Assembly (NCBI GenBank): GCA_965237485.1
Contig: CBDEFQ010000010.1
Location: 248,001-312,000, forward strand
Direction: 5' to 3'
DNA: 64,000 nt
DNA from: JAAELZ01 sp965237485
GTDB lineage: Bacteria > Pseudomonadota > Gammaproteobacteria > Arenicellales > Poriferihabitantaceae
Part shown: piece after piece, positions 1 through 8,664 of the stretch
How positions within the stretch are numbered: position 1 is the stretch's first letter
How the letters are laid out: each line of letters opens with the position of its first letter
Notes under the pieces: generated by a model
Database searches by the model: none
What the model saw: the letters and a program-made list of their open reading frames with translations, nothing else
What the model was told of the DNA's origin: nothing
Translations under genes and position numbers: made by a program

Positions 1-399
1 TTCTTTTTGCGCTTTTTCACGCTCTTCTACTTCACGGGCTTCCTCGCGAACACGCTTTTCTTCTTCAAGTTTACGCAGTTCGTCTTGGTGCTCTGGTTTC
101 GGCTGTGCCTGACGCACTACCCGACGTTTACGTTTTACCTCGATCTGCACCGTTTTAGCCGCGCCAGTTTTGGAGGTTTGACGAATTTCAGTGCTTTTAC
201 GACTTTTAATCGCTAAGGGTGTTGCCTGCGTGCTCGCAGCCCCACTTTTCAGGTGCAACAGCAAGGCTTTTTTCTCCTCGTCTGACAACATATCGTCTGC
301 CGTTTTCCTTGTTACGCCAGCATTACTCAGCTGATCGAGCAGCCGCTCGACTGGCGTACCAATCTGCTCTGCAAACTTTTTAATCTCGACCTGTGCCAT
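1..399 (-). CDS. infB: Translation initiation factor IF-2, N-terminal part
   Basis: The ATG is at 399 and the frame stays open to the window edge, so only the first 133 codons are present. IF-2 is the GTPase that brings initiator tRNA to the 30S ribosomal subunit. What is visible is the IF-2 N-terminal domain, starting MAQVEIKKFAEQIGTPVERL and followed by a TRKTADDMLS segment. A basic and then highly charged Glu/Arg/Lys-rich linker follows. The GTPase domain would lie further left. It is the third gene of the leftward rimP-nusA-infB cluster, 79 bases after the nusA stop, the classical order in gammaproteobacteria. Identity is secure from sequence plus context. Confidence 0.93.
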   Translation of the reverse strand, partial: MAQVEIKKFAEQIGTPVERLLDQLSNAGVTRKTADDMLSDEEKKALLLHLKSGAASTQATPLAIKSRKSTEIRQTSKTGAAKTVQIEVKRKRRVVRQAQPKPEHQDELRKLEEEKRVREEAREVEEREKAQKE

Positions 400-478
400 A
401 CTTTGTGCCTCTTTATATGCGCCTTTTACTAAAGGAATGTTATCACTAACCCTAAATGCTAATAGTTCTAATACGCTG

Positions 479-1975
479 TTACTCTGCCGCGTCTTGCGCA
501 AACCATGGCGCTCTTGCCGTCATGATAAGGGTTTGCGCGCGTTCCTCTGGCATTTCTACGATTTCAATCAGCTCATCTGTAGCACATTCTGCCAAGTCTT
601 CCATCGTGCGAACGCCGCCCAGTGCAAGGGCGTTGGCTGTCTCTACATCCATCCCTTCCATCTCTAGCAGGTCATCCGCAGGAACTTGGGATTCTTGTGT
701 GGCGATAGCCCGAGTTAGCATTAAATCTTGTGCTCTGCGCACTAACTCATCAACCATTTCTTCTCCGAACTCTTCAATCTCCACCAGCTCTTGTTTTTCT
801 ACATAGGCAATTTCTTCCACCGAGTTAAAGCCTTCTTGCGCTAACACGATAGCCACGTCTTCATCAATATTTAGCTGGTCTTTAAACTTCTCAACAAGAA
901 CGCCAATTTCTTCGGCTTGTTTTTTCTCGGCTTCTTCGTCGGTTAGGATATTAAGTTCCCAGCCAATTAGTTCTGACGCAAGGCGTACATTCTGCCCGCC
1001 ACGCCCAATGGCGCGGGATTGATTCTCTTCACTTACCACCACATCAATAGCGCGTTTTTCTTCATCTATCAGCAAAGATTCAATTTCTGCTGGCGCTAGC
1101 GCTTTAAGCGCAAAATCAGCGATTTGATCAGACCAAACGATGATATCCACGCGTTCTCCAGCGATTTCATTCGACACGCTTTGCACCCGTGAGCCACGAA
1201 TGCCCACGCACGCCCCAACCGGATCAATGCGCTTATCTTTAGCTTGAACCGAAATTTTTGCGCGAACGCCCGGCTCACGCGCTGCACCATGAATTTCAAT
1301 CAAGCCTTCGCCAACCTCAGGAACTTCGATTTTAAAAAGCTCAATCAAGAACTGTGAGGACACCCTATCAAGAAAAAGCTGTGGCCCACGATTAGTCGCT
1401 TTTGCTTCTTGTAATAAGGCGCGCACACGATCACCGGTTCTAAGACCGTCCATTGGAATTTGATTGCGTCGCGGCAGTAAGGCTTCAGCCTCTCCCAATG
1501 CCACGATTACATCGCCGCGTTCCATACGTTTAACTGTACCAGACACCATCTCACCAACACGCTCGTGAAAACGCTCCAATTCTTGCGCGCGGCCAGCTTC
1601 ACGCACTTTTTGCATAATAACTTGCTTAGCCGCTTGCGCTTGTATGCGACCAAACTCAGCTTGTTCGATAGGCTCTTCAATGCTATCGCCCAATTCTAAC
1701 TCCGCATTCACTGCCTGCGCCTGATCTAGGTACATATGCATATTATTGTCGAACTCTTCGAAATTATCATCCACCACATCCCATACTCGATAAGTGTCAT
1801 AGTCACCAGTAGACCGATCGATGTCAACGCGAACACTGATTTCATCTTTGTGCCATTTCTTAGTCGCCGTGGCTAATGCAGCTTCAATCGCAGCAAAAAT
1901 AACCTCACGATCGAGATCTTTCTCGCGTGAAACCACCTCTGCCATCAGCAATATTTCTCTGTTTGTAATCGCCAT
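479..1975 (-). CDS. nusA: Transcription termination/antitermination factor NusA
   Basis: NusA binds RNA polymerase and nascent RNA and controls pausing, termination and antitermination. The 498-residue length matches the family. In order: an N-terminal polymerase-binding domain (about 1-130), an S1 RNA-binding domain (about 135-200, with MVSGTVKRMERGDVIVALG), two KH domains (about 230-350, with VGACVGIRGSRVQSVSNE and GRGGQNVRLASELIGW), and two C-terminal acidic helix-hairpin repeats (about 360-490). It begins MAITNREILLMAEVVSREK, the usual NusA start. It lies 44 bases downstream of rimP and upstream of infB in the same direction. There is no sign of decay. Confidence 0.97.
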   Translation of the reverse strand: MAITNREILLMAEVVSREKDLDREVIFAAIEAALATATKKWHKDEISVRVDIDRSTGDYDTYRVWDVVDDNFEEFDNNMHMYLDQAQAVNAELELGDSIEEPIEQAEFGRIQAQAAKQVIMQKVREAGRAQELERFHERVGEMVSGTVKRMERGDVIVALGEAEALLPRRNQIPMDGLRTGDRVRALLQEAKATNRGPQLFLDRVSSQFLIELFKIEVPEVGEGLIEIHGAAREPGVRAKISVQAKDKRIDPVGACVGIRGSRVQSVSNEIAGERVDIIVWSDQIADFALKALAPAEIESLLIDEEKRAIDVVVSEENQSRAIGRGGQNVRLASELIGWELNILTDEEAEKKQAEEIGVLVEKFKDQLNIDEDVAIVLAQEGFNSVEEIAYVEKQELVEIEEFGEEMVDELVRRAQDLMLTRAIATQESQVPADDLLEMEGMDVETANALALGGVRTMEDLAECATDELIEIVEMPEERAQTLIMTARAPWFAQDAAE

Positions 1976-2019
1976 TAATCTACTCCACTTCGCTAATTCT
2001 GTATTGAACAGGGCAATTT

Positions 2020-2481
2020 CTAATTATCATAATTAGGCACCACTCTGGCCGACTCAATTTGTTCGAGCTGTATTTCATAGGCTTCGTTATCGACGGTCAC
2101 TACGACCATCTCGCTATCAACTTCTTCTAACAAGCCTTTAAATCTTCTTCTACCCAAGACATAGTCATGAGTCACAATTTTTACTTCACTGCCTTGCAGC
2201 GCCTTAAAGTGCGCTATTTTGGTCAATGGCCGATCATCCCCTGGAGAGGACACTTCCAAATTGTAAGCCTCGCGAATGGGTTCTTCCAAATCTAGAATCA
2301 AGCTAACTTGCCGACTCACTTGCTCGCAATCTTCAAGCAAAATGCCGCCGGGCGCATCGATATAAATGCGTAACACTGCTCCATTTTGATCTTGCGTCTG
2401 CTCAATCAAAACCAGTTCATAACCCAAAGCTTCTATTTGAGGTTCCAGCAAACTTTTTAATCCGTTTGGATCACTTTGCAT
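2020..2481 (-). CDS. rimP: Ribosome maturation factor RimP
   Basis: RimP is needed for assembly of the 30S ribosomal subunit. The 153-residue protein matches the family length. The N-terminal alpha/beta domain contains LEPQIEALGYELVLIE and a YIDAPGGILLEDCEQVSRQV segment. The middle carries the hallmark LEVSSPGDDRPL, and the C-terminal part is an SH3-like domain. It is the first gene of the leftward rimP-nusA-infB cluster. Its start is about 36 bases downstream (in the direction of transcription) of an intrinsic-terminator-like hairpin in the leader. Confidence 0.95.
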   Translation of the reverse strand: MQSDPNGLKSLLEPQIEALGYELVLIEQTQDQNGAVLRIYIDAPGGILLEDCEQVSRQVSLILDLEEPIREAYNLEVSSPGDDRPLTKIAHFKALQGSEVKIVTHDYVLGRRRFKGLLEEVDSEMVVVTVDNEAYEIQLEQIESARVVPNYDN

Positions 2482-2516
2482 ACCCTACCTCAATAAATAA
2501 TCGCTAAATTTAAAGC

Positions 2517-2546
2517 AAAAAAAAAATGGGCCTATAGCCCATTTTT
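2517..2546 (-). terminator. Intrinsic-terminator-like hairpin in the rimP leader
   Basis: On the minus strand a GC-rich stem (TGGGC, loop TATAG, GCCCA, extended by A/T pairs) is followed by ten T residues. On the plus strand this is ten A residues at 2517-2526, then the palindrome ending at 2546. The geometry is that of a rho-independent terminator acting leftward. It sits between the promoter at 2741-2770 and rimP, so it either ends a short upstream transcript or attenuates the operon. Confidence 0.7.
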
Positions 2547-2735
2547 CGCGTCTAGTGTGGCAAAGTCTCAAACTTTAAGACCTGACCACTTAAATGGTAG
2601 CGGGGACACGCTGCTCCCGCTATCTAGCTTATTAATTAACGCATTCGATATCGCCTCAAAGCTACCAATATCCATTACTACAAGCGCGTTACTATCAAAA
2701 AGCCCAACAAATGAGGGAGTTCACGCTTCAATGGG
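2547..2735 (-). other. Structured leader or candidate small RNA upstream of rimP
   Basis: This stretch lies between the promoter at 2741-2770 and the terminator-like hairpin ending at 2517. It holds a 7-bp stem (plus-strand arms 2598-2604 and 2616-2622) in a GC-rich patch. It also holds a short open frame on the minus strand starting ATGGATATTGGTAGC, about 35 codons, not recognised. No tRNA cloverleaf was found, although E. coli has a tRNA gene here. It could be an attenuated leader or an independent RNA of roughly 220 nt. No RNA family is recognised. Confidence 0.35.
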
Positions 2736-2740
2736 CGCGG

Positions 2741-2770
2741 ATTATACCTGTAGACATCCCCTACTATCAA
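2741..2770 (-). promoter_or_regulatory. Sigma-70-type promoter reading toward rimP-nusA-infB
   Basis: On the minus strand a -35 box TTGATA (plus strand 2765-2770) and a perfect -10 box TATAAT (2741-2746) are separated by 18 bases. The IS element ISa begins only 6 bp beyond the -35 box. The promoter core is therefore intact, but any upstream activating sequence has been replaced by IS DNA. Confidence 0.65.
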
Positions 2771-2775
2771 GGCAT

Positions 2776-3382
2776 AGTCTTGTCCAACATGAAATGATAC
2801 CGAACTAATCTAATTTCTGTTCATGATGGTGAATGAATACCATTATGAATGACCACCATATAGATACCCTTGATAAGGCACGCTTGTTGCTACAAGGCAC
2901 TGATGAAATCGATCTGGCAATCGACGGTAAACGCAATCGCTATGATTTCATCAAACGCACCTTAATGCGTTTCAAGTACAGCAAACTGGGTCGAGCCGAT
3001 AAGGGTCTTGTGCTGCGTTATATCACACGCATCAGCGGTTACTCTTATGTGCAAGTGAAACGCCTGGCTGCCAGCTATCTCAAGCACGGTAGAATCCAGT
3101 GGCGACATCGTGCCACAAGGGGCTTTGCTAGACGCTATAGCAATCAAGACATTAAGCTTCTAGCAGAGATGGATGAACTCCACGGTACGTTATCAGGCCA
3201 TGCCACTAAGAAACTCTGTGAGCGCGCCTTAGTTGTCTATGAGCAAACTGAGTATGCCAACCTGGCACCTATCTCGGTTTCTCATCTATACAATCTACGC
3301 CGATCTAAACCCTACCAGAACAATCGCCGTTACTTTGAAAAGACACATTCTAAGCCTTCTTCTATCGGCCAAAGACGTAAGC
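2776..3382 (+). mobile_element. ISa copy A, 3'-truncated (integrase-core IS)
   Basis: The left end begins AGTCTTGTCCAACATG, as in the full copies at 20894 and 47437. Here 35 bp between two GAAATGATAC repeats in the terminal region are missing. The element is cut off at 3382 where IS21a begins. The transposase frame from 2833 is recognisable to about 3382. This copy keeps four A residues at about 3339-3342 (frame ...YFEKTHSKPSSIGQRRK). The three full copies have three A residues and are frameshifted there, so copy A preserves the older reading frame. Confidence 0.85.
2833..3382 (+). pseudogene. ISa transposase fragment, copy A
   Basis: This is the N-terminal half of the ISa transposase (starts MNTIMNDHHIDTLDKARLLL), with helix-turn-helix-like segments but without the catalytic DDE core. 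The core was lost when IS21a inserted or by a later deletion. The frame runs into IS21a sequence and stops at 3405. It is useful as an outgroup for judging which bases the full copies have lost. Confidence 0.8.
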
Positions 3383-3447
3383 TGTTGAACAGCGTGCAAA
3401 AATGAACAGTTTCGTGGGTGATCAGCGTACAAAACTGAACACCTTTA

Positions 3448-4997
3448 TTGTTAACTGTCTCGGAGCCATTAATCCGAGGAAACTGTCAGGTGATTTGTAT
3501 GCCTATATGTACCAAGATACGACGTTTGTGTTTAGTAGAAGATCGCAAAGTAAGCGAGGTGTCGCGTGAATTCAATTTATCACGCACCACTATTTATAAA
3601 TATTTAAACAACGCGCCAAGCGAACCTGAATATCAGCGGTCGGTGCCAATAGTCTGTCCGAAGCTGGATAAGTTCAAACCTCAGTTGATCAATTTGCTTG
3701 AAGTGGACGCAGCTCGCTCAGTGCGAGAAAGACGTAATGCAGTTCAACTGTATGAAGAGATTGAGTTGCAAGGGTATCGAGGGGCTTATGACAGCGTTCA
3801 ACGGTTTGTCAAAGCGTGGAAGGATCACTCGCGGTCATGTATTAAACAAGCATTTGTGCCATTGGTTTTTGCACCAGGTGAAGCCTGTCAGTTTGATTGT
3901 TCACATGAACAAGTCATTCTGGGTGGGTTTGGTGTCAAGATCAAACTAGCCCACTTTCGTTTATGTCATTCGCGTAAATCATATCTTAGGGCCTATCCCA
4001 GAGAAACACAGGAGAGGGTGTTTGATGCACATATTCGGGCGTTTGATTTCTTTGAGGGCTTACCTCAGAAGATGATATACGATCACCCTAAGACCATAGT
4101 CAGTGCATTGTTTAAGGGTAAGCGGCGTGAGTTTAATCGCCGCTTTCTAAGCCGGATGAATCATTATCTGATTGAACCGATTGCCTGTACACCGGCAGCG
4201 GGTTGGGAGAAAGGCCAGGTTGAACGTCAGGTCGGTGTTATGCGCCAAAGGCTGTTTGTTCCACGGGTGCGCTTTGCTGCTTTAGATGAATTAAACCAAT
4301 GGCTGGAGCAACGTTGTGCTCGACTTGGTGAACGCCCACACCCGACTGACAAATCAAGACTAATTGATGAAGTGTTGCCGAGGAGCAGCCGAGCTTACGT
4401 CCCGCGATGGTAGCCTTTGATGGATATTATGAGCGTTTGGCGCGTGTGCATAAAACCGGTGTGGTGCACTACGACCGCAATCAATACTCCGTACCCTGTC
4501 GGTATGTTGGCCAAGCTGTTTCTGTTAGAGCCTATGCAGATAGGATTAAAGTCGTGGTTGACGATGTGGAAGTGACTTCACATGCTCGCTGTTTCGGTCG
4601 TCATCAAATGATCTTTGATCCTTGGCATTATCTGCCCGTACTGGAGATTAAACCTGGCGCATTACGCAATGGCGCACCGTTTGTTGATTGGGATTTACCC
4701 AAGGCACTGCTAACACTCAAAAAACAGTACCTCAAACGTGATGGCGGTGACCGAGAGTTTGTACCATTGTTACTATTGATTCACCAGCATGGCTTGGAAA
4801 CAGTCACGGTGGCCTGTGAGCGGGCATTAGATGCCAATACGACTCAGCTATCAGTCATTACCAATTTGGTGCATCGGTTAACGGAACCTGATTCGGCCCA
4901 AGTGATGACAATTACCAATGCGCCTGTATTAGCTGTCCCCTCGGCAGCGAACGTGACCCGCTATGACCCGCTGTGCGCGGAGGTGAGCCATGCTTGA
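3448..4997 (+). pseudogene. istA: IS21-family transposase IstA, frameshifted
   Basis: IstA is the DDE recombinase of IS21 elements. An N-terminal helix-turn-helix (VSEVSREFNLSRTTIYKYL) precedes the catalytic core: FDCSHEQ (first Asp), YDHPKTIV (second Asp), GWEKGQVERQ (Glu). The 3' half (SVPCRYVGQAVSVRAY onward) is the C-terminal beta domain. Comparison with copy 2 shows that one T has been lost near 4377 (GTGTTGCC against GTGTTTGCC), splitting the gene into two frames that overlap at 4407. The Trp normally after the first Asp is Cys here. The homopolymer setting makes sequencing error a possible alternative. Confidence 0.88.
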
Positions 4998-5743
4998 ACT
5001 TGTTGATGATCTTAAAGCCCTTAAACTACACGGTATGGCACCATGCTTACCTGAGTTGATAGATTCGCCTCGTCCTAAAGTAACGTTGCAATCTGGGTTA
5101 ATTAAATTGATGGATGCCGAGCGAACGGACCGAGAAGTGAGGCGGCTTAACTACCCAATGAAGGTGGCTAAATTCCCTCATCACCGTGATTTACAGCAAT
5201 TTGACTTTACCCAGAGCGAAGTTGAACCAGCGCTCATCGAGGATTTGTCTCAGGCTGACTATATGGACAGAGCCCATAACCTCATCTTTGCCGGTGGCAC
5301 TGGAACAGGCAAAACCCATTTAGCTACGGCCTTAGGCATTAAAGCCATTCATTCAGGTCATCGGGTTCGGTTTTACAATGTGGTGGACCTGGTTAATCTG
5401 CTGATCAAAGAACAGCAGGATGAGAAGCAGGGGCGGCTAGCACGAATTATGCAACCGTTAAGATGCGGTGATATTCGATGAGCTGGGATATTTACCCTTC
5501 CCCGCATCGGGTGGCGCACTATTATTCCACCTGATCAGCAAGCTATACGAGAAAACCTCCATCGTGTTTACCACCAAGCTTAATGTCAGTGAATGGGTGC
5601 AGGTATTTGGCGACGAGAAAATGACCACGGCTTTGCTCGACAGAGTGACTCATCATTACTCAATTATTGAAACGGGTAACGACTCATATCGATTCAAGCA
5701 GTCTAGTGCTAAAGCAAAGCTCAAGACTGTCACTAAAAAATAA
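4990..5743 (+). pseudogene. istB: IS21-family helper ATPase IstB, frameshifted
   Basis: IstB is the AAA+ ATPase that assists IstA in strand transfer. The Walker A motif is GGTGTGKTH and the Walker B region is VIFDELGYLPF. The start overlaps the end of istA by 8 bases, as is usual in IS21. Compared with copy 2, one extra A near 5461 shifts the frame just before Walker B, so the product would end after ...MQPLRCGDIR. Confidence 0.87.
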
Positions 5744-5767
5744 CATCGCAAGAAAGCAGGATTGATT

Positions 5768-5806
5768 CATCAACTCAAGTTTCGCTACGCTTCACTTGAG
5801 TTGATG
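5768..5806 (+). terminator. 13-bp perfect hairpin after istB
   Basis: Arms CATCAACTCAAGT (5768-5780) and ACTTGAGTTGATG (5794-5806) are perfect complements with a 13-base loop. No T-tract follows. The same hairpin occurs after istB in IS21a copy 2 (near 54167-54205), so it belongs to the element. It may end the ist transcript or block read-in from outside. Confidence 0.6.
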
Positions 5807-6528
5807 ATAAAGAAATATTATTGTGAGAGCGCAGCGTAACTCACGATTTTAGTTTGATATTTTCGAAGCACTCATTTTTTGAGCTATATTTGCCCAGTTT
5901 CGCGTATTCGATCATCATTTAGTCACTATTTTATCAATTCGAGCACCTAAGCCATATTAAAGGCACAACTATCCAGCATAGTGCCAATCAGGCAAGCCAT
6001 ACAAGCTTAAGAACTTAGCACCTTTACGGATATTCGCTGCCATCGCCGCTAGGCCGTAAACAGTCTGGTTCTTCGCTAGCCCCATGAACCGAGTGCGAGC
6101 TAAACCATAATGCTGCTTGTAAGTCGCAAAGAGCCGTTCGCCACCTGCTCGCGTTACCGCAATAACTGCATTACGGGTACGGTCTGCATCTGACAACGGA
6201 TTACCTCGATAGCCCTTGCGTTGAACCTGATCATCAATTCCAAGTTGCTCCAGTTTATCTCGCGTCTCCTCAGAACTATACGCCGCATCAGCATATAGGG
6301 CAGTCTCATCGCCCAACAGCAATTCATCGCGCAGTTGGCTGTCATGAACATGCCCTGGCGTCACATTCTGGTGCTGAACAAACCCATCCTCATCAACTCC
6401 CGTATGCACTGAGTAGCCATAGGTAGACTTCTTTCGACCTCGGCTGTCATTTTTGACATGCCAGCTCGCTTCAGGGTCTCGCTTAGGCGTCCCATCTTCG
6501 GCAATTTTCAGGGTAGTTGCACATTTTC

Positions 6529-7578
6529 CTACGCAGCCAATAATACTTCTTTTTGTGGGTTCAGCGCAACCGCACCACAAGGCCGCCAATTTCGGGTTTG
6601 GCCAGACCACCGATTAGGTTTTGCTGCTTTAGCTTCCTGATAAACAACTTCTCGTTTTGCTAATAGGGCACTATCTTCACCGCGATAACGCTGGCCAGGT
6701 GTAACGTAGCGTATAGCACTGTGACGATGTTCTTCGTTATACCATTGCATAAACTTACCCACCCATTGGCGGGCGGCCTCTAAGCTATCGAAGCCTTGAG
6801 AAGGCCACGCAGGGCAATACTTTACCGTTCTAAACATGGATTCAATATAAGCGTTGTCATTGCTTACTCTTGGCCTTGAGTAAGAGGGCTTTATTCCTAA
6901 TGCTTCTAACTTCGCTCTCATTGTGAACGATTTCATTGGGCTGCCATTATCACTGTGTAAGACGGGCATGCCATCGCAGCTGGCCACTTTTAGAGCCGCC
7001 TGAGACATCAACTGCGCACCTAATTCACCGCTTTCAACAGGATGTACTTCCCAGTGAACGCCATAGCGACTGTAAAGGTCTTCTACCATGTACAGGTAAT
7101 AATGCTTGCCAATAGTACGCGTCGCCAAATAGGTGATATCCCACATCCACACAGCATTAGGTTTTAGCGCTATATGAGTATCGGGTGTTCGGGACTGCTT
7201 TTGTTTGGCGCGGCCGCGGTGCTTCAATTGCCCATGCGCCTTGAGAACTCGATAAAAGCTAGACTCGCTGGCCACATAAATACCTTTGTCAGCCAACTGC
7301 GGTACTATTTGCGACGGCGGCAAATGATTGTATGCCGATTCATTACATATCGATAAAATGTGTTGCTGCTCTTGCTCGCTTAGTTTATTGCCAGGTACTG
7401 GCTTTTCTACCAAAGGACGTTGATCACTGCGGATACTATCTTCTCCTTTTGGCTTCCAACGTCTAAGCGTAGACTCGGCAAGGCCAACCAACTCACAAGC
7501 ACTTGAACGCTTTGAACCTGCGTCTACTGCTTCATTAACATCATTGATTACTTTAATGCGCGTCTGAGTCGTAATCAT
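6529..7578 (-). CDS. IS3-family transposase OrfB (IS3a copy 1)
   Basis: This is the DDE catalytic subunit. WMWDITYLATR carries the first Asp, LHSDNGSPMKS the second, and NAYIESMFRTVKYCP the Glu. An HTH_21-like domain (about residues 60-110) precedes the core. The start chosen is the ATG at 7578, whose ATGA overlaps the TGA stop of orfA; an in-frame ATG also exists at 7596. The overlap points to translational coupling rather than the -1 slippage used by many IS3 relatives, and no slippery A-tract is obvious at the junction. Confidence 0.92.
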   Translation of the reverse strand: MITTQTRIKVINDVNEAVDAGSKRSSACELVGLAESTLRRWKPKGEDSIRSDQRPLVEKPVPGNKLSEQEQQHILSICNESAYNHLPPSQIVPQLADKGIYVASESSFYRVLKAHGQLKHRGRAKQKQSRTPDTHIALKPNAVWMWDITYLATRTIGKHYYLYMVEDLYSRYGVHWEVHPVESGELGAQLMSQAALKVASCDGMPVLHSDNGSPMKSFTMRAKLEALGIKPSYSRPRVSNDNAYIESMFRTVKYCPAWPSQGFDSLEAARQWVGKFMQWYNEEHRHSAIRYVTPGQRYRGEDSALLAKREVVYQEAKAAKPNRWSGQTRNWRPCGAVALNPQKEVLLAA

Positions 7579-8066
7579 ACTTCCTTGTCCTCCCAAAGCG
7601 CCTGAAACTTTTTTTGTAATACTAATAATGCGGCCGTTTCAGCCAAGGCTTTATCTTTGCGGCGCAGCTGGGTTTCTAGCTTCTTCTTGTCTTTTTTTAA
7701 CGCACGTATTTCATCACGCGCAACTTTAGGGCTAATGAGAGCCTCATCAACACCATTAATACAAGCTTCTCGCCATTGCGTTATTTGAGTAGGGTATAGG
7801 CCTTTCTCTCGGCAATACGCAGATAATTCTTGTTCATTCATCGCAGCAGTTTCAAGAACTACGGTGAACTTAGTTTGGCAATCCCACTGATTAGATGAAT
7901 CACTATTAGGCATTAAAACTCCTGATCGTCTGGCTTTATTTCGCCAATCATACAAGGTTTGAACACTGATTCCTTCTTCTCTAGATATTTCTGCGAAGGA
8001 CTGACTATTTGATGATAATAATTTAGATAAAACAGCTTCTCTTCGTTCTACGCTATATTTCGGCAT
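7575..8066 (-). CDS. IS3-family OrfA (IS3a copy 1)
   Basis: This 163-residue DNA-binding protein has an N-terminal helix-turn-helix (FAEISREEGISVQTLYDWRN). A second HTH-like region and a C-terminal Lys-rich coiled coil (ALKKDKKKLETQLRRKDKAL) follow. It ends by overlapping orfB with ATGA. It differs from copy 2 by a single residue near the C-terminus (WEDKEV against WEDEEV). Confidence 0.9.
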   Translation of the reverse strand: MPKYSVERREAVLSKLLSSNSQSFAEISREEGISVQTLYDWRNKARRSGVLMPNSDSSNQWDCQTKFTVVLETAAMNEQELSAYCREKGLYPTQITQWREACINGVDEALISPKVARDEIRALKKDKKKLETQLRRKDKALAETAALLVLQKKFQALWEDKEV

Positions 8067-8664
8067 GAGTATTTCTCCGCCGCCCCTTGTGAATTAAAAT
8101 GTGTGCAACTACCCTGACGTCTGGGGTCTTTGCCGTTACCATTTCCAGAACGAGCCGCTTCTATAGGTGTTGCATCTATAATATTGATGCGCCCCTTGCT
8201 CATAATAATGTTCTTCGCTTCAAGTTGACGATTGATCTCACCTAGCAAGCGATCCCACAGTTCGTGCTCCATTAACTGGTTACGAAAGCGCCCAAGGGTC
8301 GAAGCTTCAGGTACATCGCCGCCTAACTCAAAGCGGCAAAACTTACGAAACAATAAATCTCTAAATAAGCACTGTGCTAACTCCCTATCCGACAGTTCAT
8401 ACCAAATTCCCAGCATCAAGCTGCGGAACAAACTAAGTAATGGATAACTAGGGCGGCCAGTAGTGCCAGCATAAATAGATGAAAGCAGTGTCTCTATTTC
8501 GCTCCAATCTAATAGTGCTTCTGTATCATCAAGACTATGCAGAATTGGATGATCCAAATCTGATCTTGATACTAATAAATCTCGTTGGGTGGCGAATGGT
8601 TTTTGCATGCCTAATTTTAACAAATTATGTAGATACTCGATGAGTTATGCTGCACTCTCAATAA

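Larger units (their letters stand above)
3383..5824 (+). mobile_element. IS21a copy 1 (IS21 family), right end missing
   Basis: The left terminal repeat begins TGTTGAACAGCGTGCAAAAA. It matches the opposite end of copy 2 (TGTCAATCAGCGTTTAAAAC) as an imperfect inverted repeat. The element carries istA and istB. About 55 bp of the right end, including the terminal repeat, are absent because IS5a abuts at 5825. It is inserted in ISa copy A. Both genes carry single-base indels, so this copy cannot move itself. Confidence 0.88.
6499..8126 (-). mobile_element. IS3a copy 1 (IS3 family), complete
   Basis: The 1628-bp element sits inside IS5a and is flanked by a perfect 4-bp duplication TCTT (6495-6498 and 8127-8130). 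The terminal inverted repeats share the core TCAGGGTAGTTGCACA a few bases in from each end. The twin at 60437-62064 has exactly the same length, with an AAAG duplication. Both orfs are intact, so this element may be active. Confidence 0.93.
5969..8623 (-). pseudogene. IS5-type transposase split by IS3a
   Basis: The N-terminal part is 8131-8623 and the C-terminal part 5969-6498. Joined at the TCTT duplication they give the same 340-residue DDE transposase as at 30660-31682. IDATPIEAA carries the first Asp, YADAAYSSEE the second, and GGERLFATYKQ the Glu. Apart from the insertion no other lesion is visible, so the break is recent. Confidence 0.88.
5825..8659 (-). mobile_element. IS5a copy 1, interrupted by IS3a
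   Basis: Ends are GAGAGCGCAGCGTAACTCA (left) and, reversed, GAGAGTGCAGCATAACTCA (right). Without IS3a and one TCTT duplication the element is 1203 bp, exactly the length of copy 2 at 30516-31718. Unlike copies 2 and 3, no 5-bp target duplication flanks it: the left flank is IS21a and the right flank is AATAA followed by IS5c. This suggests a deletion or recombination at this copy. Confidence 0.9.

Noticed and set aside
2596..2624. Possible tRNA 3' half upstream of rimP
   Set aside because: The GC-rich stem is a simple hairpin; no anticodon arm, T-arm or CCA end could be fitted.
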